Notes: a model not told the origin generated them from the sequence alone. DNA of 64,000 nt from Trueperaceae bacterium (GCA_023954415.1 JAMLIB010000001.1:501735-565734); one strand, 5' to 3'. Positions 1 to 9,668 are shown, counted from the first letter of the stretch. Numbers and translations are program-made.

Positions 1-1
1 C

Positions 2-1246
2 AACTTCCGGGAGCTGCACTCGAAGATCCTGCCCGAACTGCACCTGCTCGCCAAGGAAGTCCAGCTCGAGGACTACCGTCGCATGAGCAAGGACGACCTG
101 GTCGTTGCCATCCTGGAGCGCTCGGCCGAGAGCGAGGGTCTGAGGCTCGTCAAGGGCTACCTCGAGATCTCGTCCGACGGGTACGGCTTCCTCCAGGAGT
201 CGCTCCTGCAGAACAACACCCGTAGCGTCATCGTCTCGGCCGGTCTCATCAAGCAGTTCCGCTTGCGCACGGGCGACCTCATCCTAGGCAAGGCCCGGCG
301 CCCGCGCGAGAACGAGCGCTACGGCACCCTCATCAGGGTCGAGGCCGTCAACAACGTCGACCCGTTCCAGTCGTCCAAGCGCCCGCGGTTCGAGGAGCTC
401 ACCCCGACCTTCCCGGAAGCGCGCATCAAGCTGGAGACCGTCGGCAACGAGCTCTCCACGCGCGTCATCGACCTGCTCGCGCCCATCGGCCGCGGCCAGC
501 GCGGTCTGATCGTCGCGCCGCCGAAGGCGGGCAAGACGACCCTGCTCAAGAAGATCGCCAACGCCGTCGTGGCTAACGAGCCCGACATCAAGGTGATCGT
601 GCTCCTCGTGGACGAGCGGCCCGAGGAGGTCACAGACTTCCGCGAGTCGGTCCACGGCGTCGAGGTCATCGCGAGCACGTTCGACGAGCCCCCCAGCAAC
701 CACATCCGCGTGGCGGAGTTCGTGCACGAGCGCGCGCGGCGCATCGTCGAGGACAGCGGTCACGTCATGATCCTCCTCGACTCGATAACGCGGCTCGCCC
801 GGGCCAACAACCTCGTGACGCCCCCGACGGGCCGCACCCTCTCGGGCGGCCTGGACTCGAACGCCCTCCACTGGCCGAAGCGCTTCCTGGGCGCCGCACG
901 CAACATCCGCGGCGGCGGCAGCCTCAGCATCCTCGCCACCGCCCTCGTCGAGACGGGCTCGCGCATGGACGACGTGATCTTCGAGGAGTTCAAGGGCACC
1001 GGCAACATGGAGCTGCACCTCAGCAGGCACCTCGAGGAGCGGCGCATCTTCCCGGCCATCGACATCCTCAAGTCGGGCACGCGCCGCGAGGACCTGCTCC
1101 TCAGCGAGGACGTGCTTGCCAAGATGTGGCTCCTGCGTAAGGTCATCTCGGACATGGACCCGGCCGAGGCCATGGAGATGCTCCTCGGGCGCCTCGGACG
1201 CAGCAAGAGCAACGCCGAGTTCCTCGCTACCCTCACCCAGGGCTGA
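2..1246 (+). CDS. rho: Transcription termination factor Rho (5' end outside window)
   Basis: Hexameric RNA-dependent ATPase that ends transcription at Rho-dependent sites. The frame is open from base 2, so the gene starts upstream. The residues before the first internal ATG (base 83) read LPELHLLAKEV, the Rho N-terminal helix domain, so that ATG is not the start. About 414 residues are visible: N-terminal domain, cold-shock-like RNA-binding domain (GYGFLQ), then the RecA-type ATPase with Walker A APPKAGKTTLLKK, VDERPEEVTD and the Q-loop/R-loop region LSGGLDSNALHWPKRFLGAARN. The C-terminus is complete. Identification is secure. Confidence 0.98.
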   Translation, partial: NFRELHSKILPELHLLAKEVQLEDYRRMSKDDLVVAILERSAESEGLRLVKGYLEISSDGYGFLQESLLQNNTRSVIVSAGLIKQFRLRTGDLILGKARRPRENERYGTLIRVEAVNNVDPFQSSKRPRFEELTPTFPEARIKLETVGNELSTRVIDLLAPIGRGQRGLIVAPPKAGKTTLLKKIANAVVANEPDIKVIVLLVDERPEEVTDFRESVHGVEVIASTFDEPPSNHIRVAEFVHERARRIVEDSGHVMILLDSITRLARANNLVTPPTGRTLSGGLDSNALHWPKRFLGAARNIRGGGSLSILATALVETGSRMDDVIFEEFKGTGNMELHLSRHLEERRIFPAIDILKSGTRREDLLLSEDVLAKMWLLRKVISDMDPAEAMEMLLGRLGRSKSNAEFLATLTQG

Positions 1247-1259
1247 GGTCGGCGCCGAC

Positions 1260-1850
1260 GTGAAGGGGGGCGCCGCTGTCCGCGCCGGGCGGCGCGCCCC
1301 TCGTCGGTCGGTCTGGCTGTTGGCGGTCGTGCTCGGCCTCGCGTTCGCGGCCGAGCCGGGGGCTGGCGGCGTGGCGGCACGGCGCGCCACCCTGCGCGCC
1401 GCTCAGGCGGCCGCGCTCGCCGGCGCCCTCGACTCCTTGCGGGGCGTCGACTGGAGCACCACGGGCTTCGCGCTGCCCGTGCAAGGGCGCGTCTCCTCCT
1501 ACTTCGGCTGGCGGAACGTCTCGGTCAACGGCAACCGTTACCACGGCGGCCTCGACATCGCCGCGCCGTCCGGCACGCCCGTGAAGGCGGCGCGCTCCGG
1601 CGTCGTCACCCGCGCAGGGTGGTGGGGGACTTACGGCAACGTCGTGGTGCTCGACCACGGCGACGGCAGCGAGACGCGTTACGCCCACCTCAGCGCGGTG
1701 GCCGTGCGCGTGGGCCAGGCCCTCAGGCAGGGCGACGTGCTCGGCGCGGTCGGCAGCACGGGCGCCTCGACCGGCCCGCACCTGCACTTCGAGGTCCGTT
1801 TCGACGGCCGGGCGGTCGACCCCCTGCCGTACCTGCAGGGGCGTCTTTAA
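1260..1850 (+). CDS. Secreted M23-family peptidoglycan peptidase
   Basis: Probable cell-wall endopeptidase of the LytM/M23 type, 196 residues from a GTG at 1260 with GAGG about 10 bases upstream and 13 bases after the rho stop. An arginine-rich N-terminus and a hydrophobic stretch (SVWLLAVVLGLAFAA) form a signal peptide or anchor. The catalytic domain fills the C-terminal two thirds: HGGLDIAAPSGTPV supplies zinc ligands His and Asp, and the closing GPHLHFEV motif supplies the HxH pair. Unlike longer M23 proteins it has no coiled coil or LysM domain. Co-transcription with rho is likely from the spacing. The substrate bond cannot be read from the sequence. Confidence 0.9.
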   Translation: MKGGAAVRAGRRAPRRSVWLLAVVLGLAFAAEPGAGGVAARRATLRAAQAAALAGALDSLRGVDWSTTGFALPVQGRVSSYFGWRNVSVNGNRYHGGLDIAAPSGTPVKAARSGVVTRAGWWGTYGNVVVLDHGDGSETRYAHLSAVAVRVGQALRQGDVLGAVGSTGASTGPHLHFEVRFDGRAVDPLPYLQGRL

Positions 1851-1935
1851 GAGGCGGGGTCTCGCGTCCCGGCCGGTGCGGTAGTCTTGGGCATGCCTCG
1901 GTGACGGACGGCGCGGCCGCCCGTTGGTCGCCAAA

Positions 1936-1950
1936 TCGGAACCGTTCCGA
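1936..1950. promoter_or_regulatory. Candidate operator palindrome upstream of the Rrf2 regulator
   Basis: TCGGAACCGTTCCGA is a perfect palindrome of two 7-base arms around one central base. It lies 55 bases before the IscR-like gene and next to an AT-richer TAAAAGGTTGTAGAGT stretch that could hold the -10. Rrf2 regulators usually bind such sites and often repress their own operon. Binding is inference. Confidence 0.4.
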
Positions 1951-2004
1951 GGTAAAAGGTTGTAGAGTGGGCGAAGGCGGTCAGGCCGCTGGGGAGGTCA
2001 AGGC

Positions 2005-2454
2005 ATGTGGGTATCGACCAAAGCGCAGTACGGCATGAGGGCCCTCGTGGAAGTGGCGCTCAGCGGCGACGAACCCATCAGCCTCAAGACGGTCGCCGAA
2101 CGCCAACTGCTCAGCCACCAGTACCTGGAACAGATCTTCGCCATCCTGCGCCGCGCCGGCATCGTCGAGGCGATCAGGGGCGCGCACGGCGGTTACCGCC
2201 TCGCGCGGCCGCTCGAGGAGATCGACAGCCTCGAGGTCGTCGAGTTGCTGGAGGGCAGCGTGGCGCCCGTCAGCTGCATCGTCGACTCCGCCAACTGCGT
2301 CCGCGCCGGCATGTGCTCGACCGAGAGCCTCTGGCGGCGCGTGGACGCGGCCGTGCGTCAGGTCCTGCGCTCCACTAGCCTCGCCGACCTGGTGCAGCAG
2401 CGCCGGCTGCTCGGCATCCAGCCGTTGCCGCAGTACCTCGGGCGCGACGACTGA
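2005..2454 (+). CDS. IscR-like Rrf2-family transcriptional regulator
   Basis: Winged-helix regulator, 149 residues. The N-terminal half matches the Rrf2 fold: YGMRALVEVAL, then SHQYLEQIFAILRRAGIV and RGAHGGYRLARP. Cys91, Cys98 and Cys104 have nearly the spacing of the three [2Fe-2S] ligands of E. coli IscR, so an iron-sulfur sensor is likely. Start ATG at 2005 follows a good Shine-Dalgarno (GGGGAGG, 8 bases away). A cysteine desulfurase begins 13 bases downstream, the classic iscR-iscS type pairing. It probably controls Fe-S cluster assembly genes, this operon included. Confidence 0.9.
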   Translation: MWVSTKAQYGMRALVEVALSGDEPISLKTVAERQLLSHQYLEQIFAILRRAGIVEAIRGAHGGYRLARPLEEIDSLEVVELLEGSVAPVSCIVDSANCVRAGMCSTESLWRRVDAAVRQVLRSTSLADLVQQRRLLGIQPLPQYLGRDD

Positions 2455-2467
2455 CGAGTTCCACCCC

Positions 2468-3631
2468 GTGCAGCCGATATCGGGTATCTACCTGGACCAC
2501 GCGGCCACGACGCCTCTCGATGAGCGCGTCCTTGGCGCCATGCTGCCGTACCTGAAGAGCGAGTTCGGCAACCCCTCGAGCGTTCATCGCCTCGGTCAGA
2601 CGGCCAGGCGCGGGGTGGAGGAGGCGCGGGAGCGCGTCGCCGCGACGCTGGCCGTGCGGTCGCGCCAGGTCGTCTTCACGTCCGGAGCGACAGAGGCCGA
2701 CGACCAGGCCGTCTTCGCGGCCGCGGCCGCGCGGCCGGGTGGGCTCGTGGTGAGCGCCGGCGAGCACGCCGCCGTGCTCGAGGCGGCCCGCCGCTTGGCA
2801 GCTCGAGGGCGCGACGTGACCTTCGTGCCGCTCGCGCCGGACGGCGGCTCGCCGCTCGCCGCGTGGGAGGCCGCCCTCGCCGCGCAGGCGACGCGCGGCG
2901 GCACCGCGCTGGTCGCCGCCATGCTCGTCAACAACGAGACCGGCGCGCTGCTCGACGTAGGGGCCGTCGCCGAGCTGGCGCACGCCCACGGCGCCCTCTT
3001 CCTCTGCGACGCGGTGCAAGGTTACGGCGTCGAGGAGTTCACCCTCGCGAGCCTTGGAGCCGACTTCGTGACGCTCTCGGCGCACAAGATCTATGGGCCG
3101 AAGGGCGCGGGAGCGCTCGTCTTCAGGGAAGGCAGCGAGCCGGCCCCGCTGCTGGCCGGCGGCGCGCAGGAGCGCGGCCACCGGCCCGGCACCCACGCCG
3201 TGCCAGCCATCGTCGGGCTCGGGGCCGCGGCGGCCCTCGCCGCCGAGCGGCTGCCCGCCGAGCGGGCGCGGCTCGCCGGCCTGCAAGCGCGCTTCGAGGC
3301 CGCTGCCGGCGCCATCCCGGGCGTGGCGATCAACGCCGCCGGGACGCCTAGGTCCGTCAAGCACACGAACCTGCGCGTGCGGGGCGCAGACGGCGAGACG
3401 CTGCTTATGCTGCTCGACGAGGCTGGGGTGTACGCCAGCGCCGGTTCGGCGTGCGCCGCGGGCAGCGTGGAGCCTAGCCACGTCCTCCTGGCCATGGGGC
3501 TGGGACGGGACGAGGCGAAGGCGAGCGTCAGGTTCAGCTACGGCAAGGCCGTCGACGAGGCGCTAGTCGATGAGGCGGCGAGCCGGTTGAGCGCCGTCGT
3601 CGAACGAGCACGCTCGGTCGTGGCGTCGTAG
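2468..3631 (+). CDS. Cysteine desulfurase (NifS/IscS family)
   Basis: PLP enzyme that takes sulfur from cysteine for Fe-S clusters and tRNA thiolation. 387 residues from a GTG at 2468, the only reasonable start. Visible marks: YLDHAATTPLDERV at the N-terminus, His100 in the SAGEH motif that stacks on PLP, Lys207 in LSAHKIYGPKG forming the Schiff base, and catalytic Cys329 in ASAGSACAAGS. The usual SGGTEADN is SGATEADD here and QERGLRSGT is QERGHRPGT, small departures from the family. It follows the IscR-like gene by 13 bases, so they are probably co-transcribed. No IscU or SufU scaffold lies beside it. Confidence 0.95.
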   Translation: MQPISGIYLDHAATTPLDERVLGAMLPYLKSEFGNPSSVHRLGQTARRGVEEARERVAATLAVRSRQVVFTSGATEADDQAVFAAAAARPGGLVVSAGEHAAVLEAARRLAARGRDVTFVPLAPDGGSPLAAWEAALAAQATRGGTALVAAMLVNNETGALLDVGAVAELAHAHGALFLCDAVQGYGVEEFTLASLGADFVTLSAHKIYGPKGAGALVFREGSEPAPLLAGGAQERGHRPGTHAVPAIVGLGAAAALAAERLPAERARLAGLQARFEAAAGAIPGVAINAAGTPRSVKHTNLRVRGADGETLLMLLDEAGVYASAGSACAAGSVEPSHVLLAMGLGRDEAKASVRFSYGKAVDEALVDEAASRLSAVVERARSVVAS

Positions 3632-3649
3632 GGCGCTACTAGGGGACGG

Positions 3650-4855
3650 TCAGGCCGACTTGCGTGCTGCCACGGTCGCCAACAGCCTGGCGGGTTCGTC
3701 GAGGTCCAGGACCTCGACGTGCAGCTGCGTGATCCCGCTGCCGGGCACCTCGAACATCAGCGGCATGAGGGCGCGCTCCATCACGGAGCGCAGTGCGCGG
3801 GCACCCGTCTTCAGCGCCTGGGCGCGCCTGGCCACCTCGAGCAGCGCCTCGTCGGAGAAGGTCAGCTTCACGCCGTCGAAGCCGAAGAGCTCCTGGTACT
3901 GCTTCACGAGCGCGTTCCGGGGCTTCGTGAGCACGTCGACGAGCGCCTCGAGGCTGAGCTCCTCCAAGCGCACGACGACGGGCAGACGCCCGATGAGCTC
4001 GGGGATGAGGCCGAACGCCATCAGGTCGGAAGGCATCACTTCCGCTCCGGCCAACGGGTCGCCCTCGGAGGCCGCCGGGGTCTGGAAGCCCACCTTGGCG
4101 ACGTCCAGCCGGCGGCGCAGGATGGCGTCGAGGCCCTCGAAGGCCCCGCCGCAGATGAACAGGATGTTGCTAGTATCGACGTCGATCAGTTCCTGGTGCG
4201 GATGCTTGCGCCCACCCTGGGGCGGAACGTGCGTGACCGTGCCCTCGATGATCTTGAGCAGGGCCTGCTGGACGCCCTCGCCGCTCACGTCGCGCGTGAT
4301 GGACGGACCCTCGGACTTGCGGCCGATCTTGTCGATCTCGTCGACGTAGATGATGCCCCGCTCCGCCGCGGCCACGTCGTAATCGGCCACCTGTAGGAGG
4401 CGGAGGATGATGTTCTCGACATCGTCGCCGACGTAGCCGGCCTCCGTGAGCGTGGTGGCGTCGGCGATGGCGAACGGCACGTCGAGCGTGCGCGCGAGCG
4501 TCTGGGCGAGCAGCGTCTTGCCGGTCCCGGATGGGCCGATGAGGAGCACGTTGCTCTTCTGCAGCTCCGTATGGGGGTTGGCGATGCGGCGCGAGTGGTT
4601 GTAGACGGCCACGGCGAGGGCGCGCTTGGCGGCCTCCTGCTCGATGACGTAGGCGTCGAGCTCGCGCTTGATCTCGCGCGGTTGGAGGCTCCGTAGGTGC
4701 ACGAACGGCTTGGCGGGCGCCCCGGCCTCCGCCACGACGTCGTGGACGCGCCCCGCGCACTGGTCGCAGATGTGCGCCCCGCCGCCCGGTGCTGCCACGA
4801 GGAAGCGCACCTCCGTGTGGGCGCGTCCACAGAAGCTGCAGTGGGTGGCCGTCAT
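3650..4855 (-). CDS. clpX: ATP-dependent Clp protease unfoldase ClpX
   Basis: AAA+ unfoldase that recognises tagged substrates and feeds them to ClpP. 401 residues. The zinc-binding domain has Cys6, Cys9, Cys30 and Cys33. Walker A GPSGTGKT is at 107-114 and Walker B IIYVDEID at 168-175. The ClpP-docking loop reads KVGFQTP, where other ClpX proteins usually have an IGF tripeptide. ILRRRLD carries sensor/arginine residues. Its ATG overlaps the clpP stop in an ATGA arrangement, so clpP-clpX are translationally coupled. Confidence 0.97.
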   Translation of the reverse strand: MTATHCSFCGRAHTEVRFLVAAPGGGAHICDQCAGRVHDVVAEAGAPAKPFVHLRSLQPREIKRELDAYVIEQEAAKRALAVAVYNHSRRIANPHTELQKSNVLLIGPSGTGKTLLAQTLARTLDVPFAIADATTLTEAGYVGDDVENIILRLLQVADYDVAAAERGIIYVDEIDKIGRKSEGPSITRDVSGEGVQQALLKIIEGTVTHVPPQGGRKHPHQELIDVDTSNILFICGGAFEGLDAILRRRLDVAKVGFQTPAASEGDPLAGAEVMPSDLMAFGLIPELIGRLPVVVRLEELSLEALVDVLTKPRNALVKQYQELFGFDGVKLTFSDEALLEVARRAQALKTGARALRSVMERALMPLMFEVPGSGITQLHVEVLDLDEPARLLATVAARKSA

Positions 4856-5472
4856 CTGGCGCCCTTGGCGCCGTCGACGCGCCCGGGGCCGCGGGGCTCG
4901 ATGACCTTGTCGATCAGCCCGTAGGCGAGGGCCTGCTGGGGGGCCATGAAGTTGTCGCGCTCCATGTCGCGGCGCAACTGCTCGACGGCGACGCCGGTGT
5001 GGCGGTGGTAGATGGTCTCCATCATGTCGCGCAGGTCCTCGAACTCGCGCGCCTGAACGGCGAGGTCGGGGAGGCTCGAGCGCGGGAAGCCGGCCGAGCC
5101 CGCGTGGATCATGATGCGGCTATGCGGCAGGGCGACGCGGTGCCCGGCCGCTCCGGCCGTCAGGATCAGCGAGCCCATCGACATGGCGATGCCGACGCAG
5201 TTCGTGTGCACCGGCGCGGAGATGAACTGCATGACGTCGTAGATGGCGAGGCCGGCGTACACTTCGCCGCCGGGGCTGTTGATGAACATGTTGATGGGCT
5301 GCTCGCTCGACTGCGAGTCGAGGAGGAGCAGTTGGGCGGTCACGACGTTGGCGACCTCCGAGTCGATGGCCGAGCCGAGGAAGATGATGCGTTCCTTCAG
5401 GAGCCGGCTGTAGACGTCGTAGGTGCGCTCGCCGCGCCCGGTCTGCTCGATGACGTAAGGGATGAGCGGCAT
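4852..5472 (-). CDS. clpP: ATP-dependent Clp protease proteolytic subunit
   Basis: Serine protease forming the tetradecameric chamber that works with ClpX. 206 residues. Triad Ser98 (AMSMGS), His123 (RIMIH) and Asp173 (MERDNFM). The opening [16 protein letters not shown] resembles the Deinococcus form of ClpP rather than the proteobacterial one. After the active-site His the usual Gln-Pro is replaced by AGSAGF, altering the loop near the oligomer interface. No obvious Shine-Dalgarno precedes the ATG; a TACGCT box ends 9 bases upstream, which suggests a leaderless or very short leader. Confidence 0.96.
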   Translation of the reverse strand: MPLIPYVIEQTGRGERTYDVYSRLLKERIIFLGSAIDSEVANVVTAQLLLLDSQSSEQPINMFINSPGGEVYAGLAIYDVMQFISAPVHTNCVGIAMSMGSLILTAGAAGHRVALPHSRIMIHAGSAGFPRSSLPDLAVQAREFEDLRDMMETIYHRHTGVAVEQLRRDMERDNFMAPQQALAYGLIDKVIEPRGPGRVDGAKGAR

Positions 5473-5481
5473 CTTGCGGCT

Positions 5482-5487
5482 AGCGTA
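5482..5487 (-). promoter_or_regulatory. Candidate -10 box of clpP
   Basis: TACGCT on the minus strand ends 9 bases before the clpP ATG. It fits the TANNNT pattern at other starts in this window. No clear -35. Confidence 0.4.
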
Positions 5488-5552
5488 GCACCGGGCCGGG
5501 GCCCGTGGCGTTCCCCCACGCGGTTAGGGCGTGGCTACGGGCCATGACAGGC

Positions 5553-5579
5553 GGGGCGCCACCTGCCAGGCGGCGCCCC
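5553..5579 (-). terminator. Hairpin between tig and clpP
   Basis: GGGGCGCC pairs with GGCGCCCC across an 11-base loop just after the tig stop. There is no T tract, so it may only weakly terminate or protect the 3' end of the tig message. Confidence 0.35.
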
Positions 5580-5603
5580 TGCTACCTTCGGTTCGGCCGG
5601 ACC

Positions 5604-6998
5604 TCAGTGGTGATGGTGGTCGTGATCGTGGTGATGGTCGTGCCCATGATCGTGATCGTGGTCGGCCGCCTCGTCCTCGCTCAGGGCAGCGGCCTCGGCG
5701 GCCTCGTCGGCATCGGTCTCGTCCAGCGCCTCGTTCGGTTCGCCGGCCAGCTCGTTGATGAACTCACGCAGCGCCTTGTCGCGCTTCAGGAAGAAGCGGT
5801 AGTTGGCGAGGTACTCCTCACCGAGCTCCTGCCGCATGCGACCGACGTCCTGGCCGCGCGAGTCGGCGAGCCGCTTCAGGGCGGAGCGGTACTCGGCGTC
5901 GGAGACCTCCGTGCCGCGCACCTCCATGAGGCGCTCGAGCACGAGGTCGCGCCGCACGCCCTTCTCGGCCGCCTCCTTGAGCTCGGCCTCGAACTCATCG
6001 CGCTTGCCGCGCTGCTCGAGGCGGTCGACGTAGCGCTCCAGCGTGGTGCCTTGGTGGCCGAGGTCGTGGGCGAGGTCCTGCAGGAGGCTGCGCTGCCGGC
6101 GCCTGACGAGGCTGCCGGGCAGCTCGAGCGTCGAGCCTGAGACGAGCTTCTCGACGACCTCGTCGCGGCGGGCCTCGAGGGTCGCGCGCCGCGCGTCGGT
6201 CTCGAGGCTCTCACGCACGCGGCGCGTCAGCTCCGCGCCGTCGGCGAGGCCGAGCTGCAGGGCGAGGTCGTCGTCGGAGGCGGTGAGCTCCTTGCCCTTG
6301 ACGTCCAGGACCTTGAGCCGGATCTGCGTGGTGCTGGTGCCGCCATCCTCGCCCTCTGGAGCCGGGTCCGTGAACGTAGCCGTCAGGACATCGCCCATCG
6401 ACTTGCCGACGAGCTGACCCTTGAGCTCCTCACCGGCGCGGTCCATGTGGACCTGGAAGGTGGAGGACTCGTCGGCCTCGTCGCCCTCGTCGAGACGCGC
6501 CACGAGCACCCAGTCGGTGGCCTCGACTGGACGTTCGACCGGCACCAACGTGGCGTTCTCGCGGCGCAACTGCTCGAGGGCGGCGCGGACGTCGTCGTCG
6601 CTCACGACCTTGGGCTCGGCCTCCAGCTTCACGGTCTCGAGGTCGGGCAGGGTGATGTCGGGGTAGACGTCGGCGTGGACGGTGAACTCGAAGTCCTGGC
6701 CGCGCACGGCGCCGTCGGCGTGGAAGTGGGCGTCGATGGGGTAGAGCTCGAGCTCGCGCACGGCCTGCGGGTAGGTCTCCTCGACGAGCGCGTCGCGGAC
6801 CTCCTCGGCCAGGGCCTCGGCGCCCACGCGCTTCTCCAGCACGCCGCGGGGCGCCTTGCCCGGGCGGAAGCCGGGCACCTTCACGGTCCGCGAGAGCTGC
6901 GCGAGCACGCGCTCGAAGGTGGCGTCTACCGTGGCGGCGTCGACGCGCACGCTGAGCGTGACGTTGGCCCCCTGCTTCTCGACTACTTTGGCTTCCAT
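5604..6998 (-). CDS. tig: Trigger factor with histidine-rich tail
   Basis: Ribosome-bound chaperone and peptidyl-prolyl isomerase, 464 residues. The ribosome-docking signature GFRPGKAP is at 43-50, followed by the FKBP-like domain (about 145-245) and the helical chaperone arms. Residues 446-464 hold 12 histidines in 19 positions, alternating with aspartate, a plausible Ni/Zn/Co-binding tail not part of the standard family. The start has a TAGGAG Shine-Dalgarno. It stands upstream of clpP-clpX, the common tig-clpP-clpX order. Confidence 0.97.
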   Translation of the reverse strand: MEAKVVEKQGANVTLSVRVDAATVDATFERVLAQLSRTVKVPGFRPGKAPRGVLEKRVGAEALAEEVRDALVEETYPQAVRELELYPIDAHFHADGAVRGQDFEFTVHADVYPDITLPDLETVKLEAEPKVVSDDDVRAALEQLRRENATLVPVERPVEATDWVLVARLDEGDEADESSTFQVHMDRAGEELKGQLVGKSMGDVLTATFTDPAPEGEDGGTSTTQIRLKVLDVKGKELTASDDDLALQLGLADGAELTRRVRESLETDARRATLEARRDEVVEKLVSGSTLELPGSLVRRRQRSLLQDLAHDLGHQGTTLERYVDRLEQRGKRDEFEAELKEAAEKGVRRDLVLERLMEVRGTEVSDAEYRSALKRLADSRGQDVGRMRQELGEEYLANYRFFLKRDKALREFINELAGEPNEALDETDADEAAEAAALSEDEAADHDHDHGHDHHHDHDHHHH

Positions 6999-7066
6999 GA
7001 CACTCCTAATCGGCTTGACCGTCGCCGCGACCGCGAACCGCTAATGCATGCGCCCGGTGGGGCGCC

Positions 7067-7097
7067 AAAAGGTAGCGGCAAGCGCTCGGCTTGCCGC
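7067..7097 (-). terminator. Terminator of tRNA-Leu
   Basis: GCGGCAAGC and GCTTGCCGC form a perfect 9-bp stem with a 5-base loop, 3 bases past the tRNA 3' end. A T4 run follows after TACC on the minus strand. Confidence 0.65.
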
Positions 7098-7099
7098 GG

Positions 7100-7183
7100 T
7101 GGTGCGAGGAGCGGGACTTGAACCCGCACGGCTAGGCCACTAGATCCTAAGTCTAGCGCGTCTACCAGTTCCGCCATCCTCGC
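7100..7183 (-). tRNA. tRNA-Leu (anticodon UAG)
   Basis: 84-base tRNA with encoded CCA. Acceptor stem GCGAGGA/TCCTCGC, anticodon arm CTAGA-CTTAGGA-TCTAG giving anticodon UAG, which decodes CUA, a long class II variable arm as expected for leucine, and T arm GCGGGTTCAAGTCCCGC. Confidence 0.95.
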
Positions 7184-7232
7184 GCGCAGATGCCCGCGGT
7201 CTCCTTCCGACTTCGCCAGCGCGGAAGTAAGG

Positions 7233-7265
7233 GAGGGCGGGTCGAACTGCTCGAGACCCGCCCTC
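7233..7265 (-). terminator. Hairpin downstream of tRNA-His
   Basis: GAGGGCGGGTC pairs with GACCCGCCCTC over an 11-base loop, about 20 bases past the 3' end of tRNA-His. On the minus strand it is followed by CCTTACTT, a weak T-rich tail. Confidence 0.5.
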
Positions 7266-7286
7266 TTCGCGGGAGACCCCGCCGGC

Positions 7287-8098
<812 letters not shown>

Positions 8099-8127
8099 AA
8101 AACCCCGTTATAATAGATGTTATGGAC

Positions 8128-8133
8128 ATTATA
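8128..8133 (-). promoter_or_regulatory. Candidate promoter of the lipoprotein gene
   Basis: A consensus TATAAT on the minus strand lies 29 bases before the lipoprotein ATG, in an AT-rich patch. A TTGCCT at 8153-8158 could be the -35, with a long 19-base spacer. Confidence 0.45.
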
Positions 8134-8178
8134 TGGCAGATTAAGGCCGATCAGGCAAGGGGTTGCAGAAGATAGACC

Positions 8179-9408
8179 CTACTCGACCGGTTCCAGCCTT
8201 CTGAGCACCCGGTACGCCACGAGCGCGCCCGGCAGGAGCGGCACGACGCTCAGCCACATGGCCGCGTTCATGCCGATGGCTTCCTGGACGGCCCCGACGA
8301 CGAGGTAGAGCAGCCCAGCGGTGCCCCAGGTGAGGCCCATCATCATGCCGGAGGCCGTGGCGACCGCGTGCGGCGCGGCGTCCTGGGCCGCCAGCACCAT
8401 GATGGGCAGGCCGCCGTTCGCGAGGATGCCGGAGAACGCGACGGCCACGAAGTAGAGGACCGTGCCGGGTTGGCTCAGCAGGAGCACGGCGAGGGGTAAG
8501 GCGGCGAGCAGCATCGTGCCGGTCACCAGGAACTGGCGGCTGAACCGGTTCTCGATGAGGCCGATGAGGATGCCGCCGGCGGCCCCGGAGAAGGTGAAGA
8601 CCGTGATCGTCCAGAACACGACAGGATCGGTGGCGGAGAGCCCCTTCGCGTTCACGAGCCAGAGCGGGGCGCCGTTGATCATCGACACCCACGCGATCGA
8701 GCGCAGCACGCCCGCCAGGCAGAGCTGCCCGACCGGGCCGCGGAACAGGTCGACGTCGAAGACCTTCGCGCGCCTCGAGCCCGTCTGCTGGGGCACCGGC
8801 GGCGTGAGGAGGTAGATGAGCGCGCCGAGGACGATGCCAGGGACCATCAGGACCGGGCTGTAATCGAGCCAACCCCTGATGAGGAAGAAGCCGATGACGA
8901 GCGGTCCGAACGACAGGCCGATCGTGCCGCCGGCGCTGAACACCCCGAGCGCCAGACCGCCCTTTGAGCTGGCGGCGCGGCGGGCGAGGGTCGTCGCCGC
9001 TGGGTGGTAGGCGGCCGAGCCGAGCCCGCCGAGGAGCAGGAGGGGTACGAGCCAGAGGGGTGAGGGCATGATGGCGATGAGGCTCAGGATGGAAGAGGAG
9101 ACGATCACGCCGGCGGACGCGACGAGCCGGTGGCCGAGCCGGTCCGCCACCGCGCCGAACAGCGGCTGCAGGACCGACGAGCTGAACGACAGGGAGGCGA
9201 CGAACAGGGCGAGCGTGAGCTCGCTGACGCCGAAGCGGATCTGCAGGGTGGGGAGCAGCGCGGCGAGCGTGCCGGAGAACAGGTCGTTGAAGAAGTGCGC
9301 GAGGAACAGGAGGACAGCTACGACGCCGCTACCGACCACCAGCCGGGACGCGCGCCTGTTCGAGCTCTGCGTAGGGGGGACCGGTTCCGACAGCGTCGTT
9401 CGCGCCAT
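8179..9408 (-). CDS. MFS efflux transporter, fosmidomycin-resistance (Fsr) type
   Basis: Twelve-helix proton-coupled exporter, 409 residues. The first helix region AHFFNDLFSGTLAALLPTL is typical of the Fsr subgroup, which exports fosmidomycin in E. coli. GAVADRLGHR is the MFS loop 2-3 motif. SAAYHPAATTLARRA is also characteristic of the subgroup. No Shine-Dalgarno is visible; TACGCT ends 8 bases before the ATG. Neighbours give no hint of the natural substrate. Confidence 0.85.
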   Translation of the reverse strand: MARTTLSEPVPPTQSSNRRASRLVVGSGVVAVLLFLAHFFNDLFSGTLAALLPTLQIRFGVSELTLALFVASLSFSSSVLQPLFGAVADRLGHRLVASAGVIVSSSILSLIAIMPSPLWLVPLLLLGGLGSAAYHPAATTLARRAASSKGGLALGVFSAGGTIGLSFGPLVIGFFLIRGWLDYSPVLMVPGIVLGALIYLLTPPVPQQTGSRRAKVFDVDLFRGPVGQLCLAGVLRSIAWVSMINGAPLWLVNAKGLSATDPVVFWTITVFTFSGAAGGILIGLIENRFSRQFLVTGTMLLAALPLAVLLLSQPGTVLYFVAVAFSGILANGGLPIMVLAAQDAAPHAVATASGMMMGLTWGTAGLLYLVVGAVQEAIGMNAAMWLSVVPLLPGALVAYRVLRRLEPVE

Positions 9409-9416
9409 GGCTGCTG

Positions 9417-9422
9417 AGCGTA
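9417..9422 (-). promoter_or_regulatory. Candidate -10 box of the Fsr-type gene
   Basis: TACGCT on the minus strand, 8 bases before the ATG, the same hexamer as in front of clpP. Confidence 0.4.
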
Positions 9423-9529
9423 CCGCGGTTGAAGGGGCTTGAGAGGAAGAAGCTGGCGGCTTGCCTCCACACCGACGGGTCCGTGGCCCCGAGGCGCGGG
9501 AGCCTGAAGCCCGGCAGGTTCGCGGGCTC

Positions 9530-9668
9530 TCAGGCGGTCCCGAACATGACCTTGCGTCCGTCCGGGTCCGTGATGGTGACCACGACGTCGTCCAGGGCGA
9601 GGGGTTCGATGCCGTGGCTACGTAGATGCGCTAGGAGAACGCTCGCGTTTCCCGGGGTTGGGCGCGGA
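9530..9668 (-). pseudogene. Fragment of a VOC (glyoxalase-like) protein
   Basis: The frame ends VVVTITDPDGRKVMFGTA, the closing strand of many vicinal-oxygen-chelate proteins, preceded by LLAHLRSHGIEPL. Upstream in the same frame the sequence is arginine/proline-rich and not protein-like, so only the C-terminal end survives. Confidence 0.4.
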
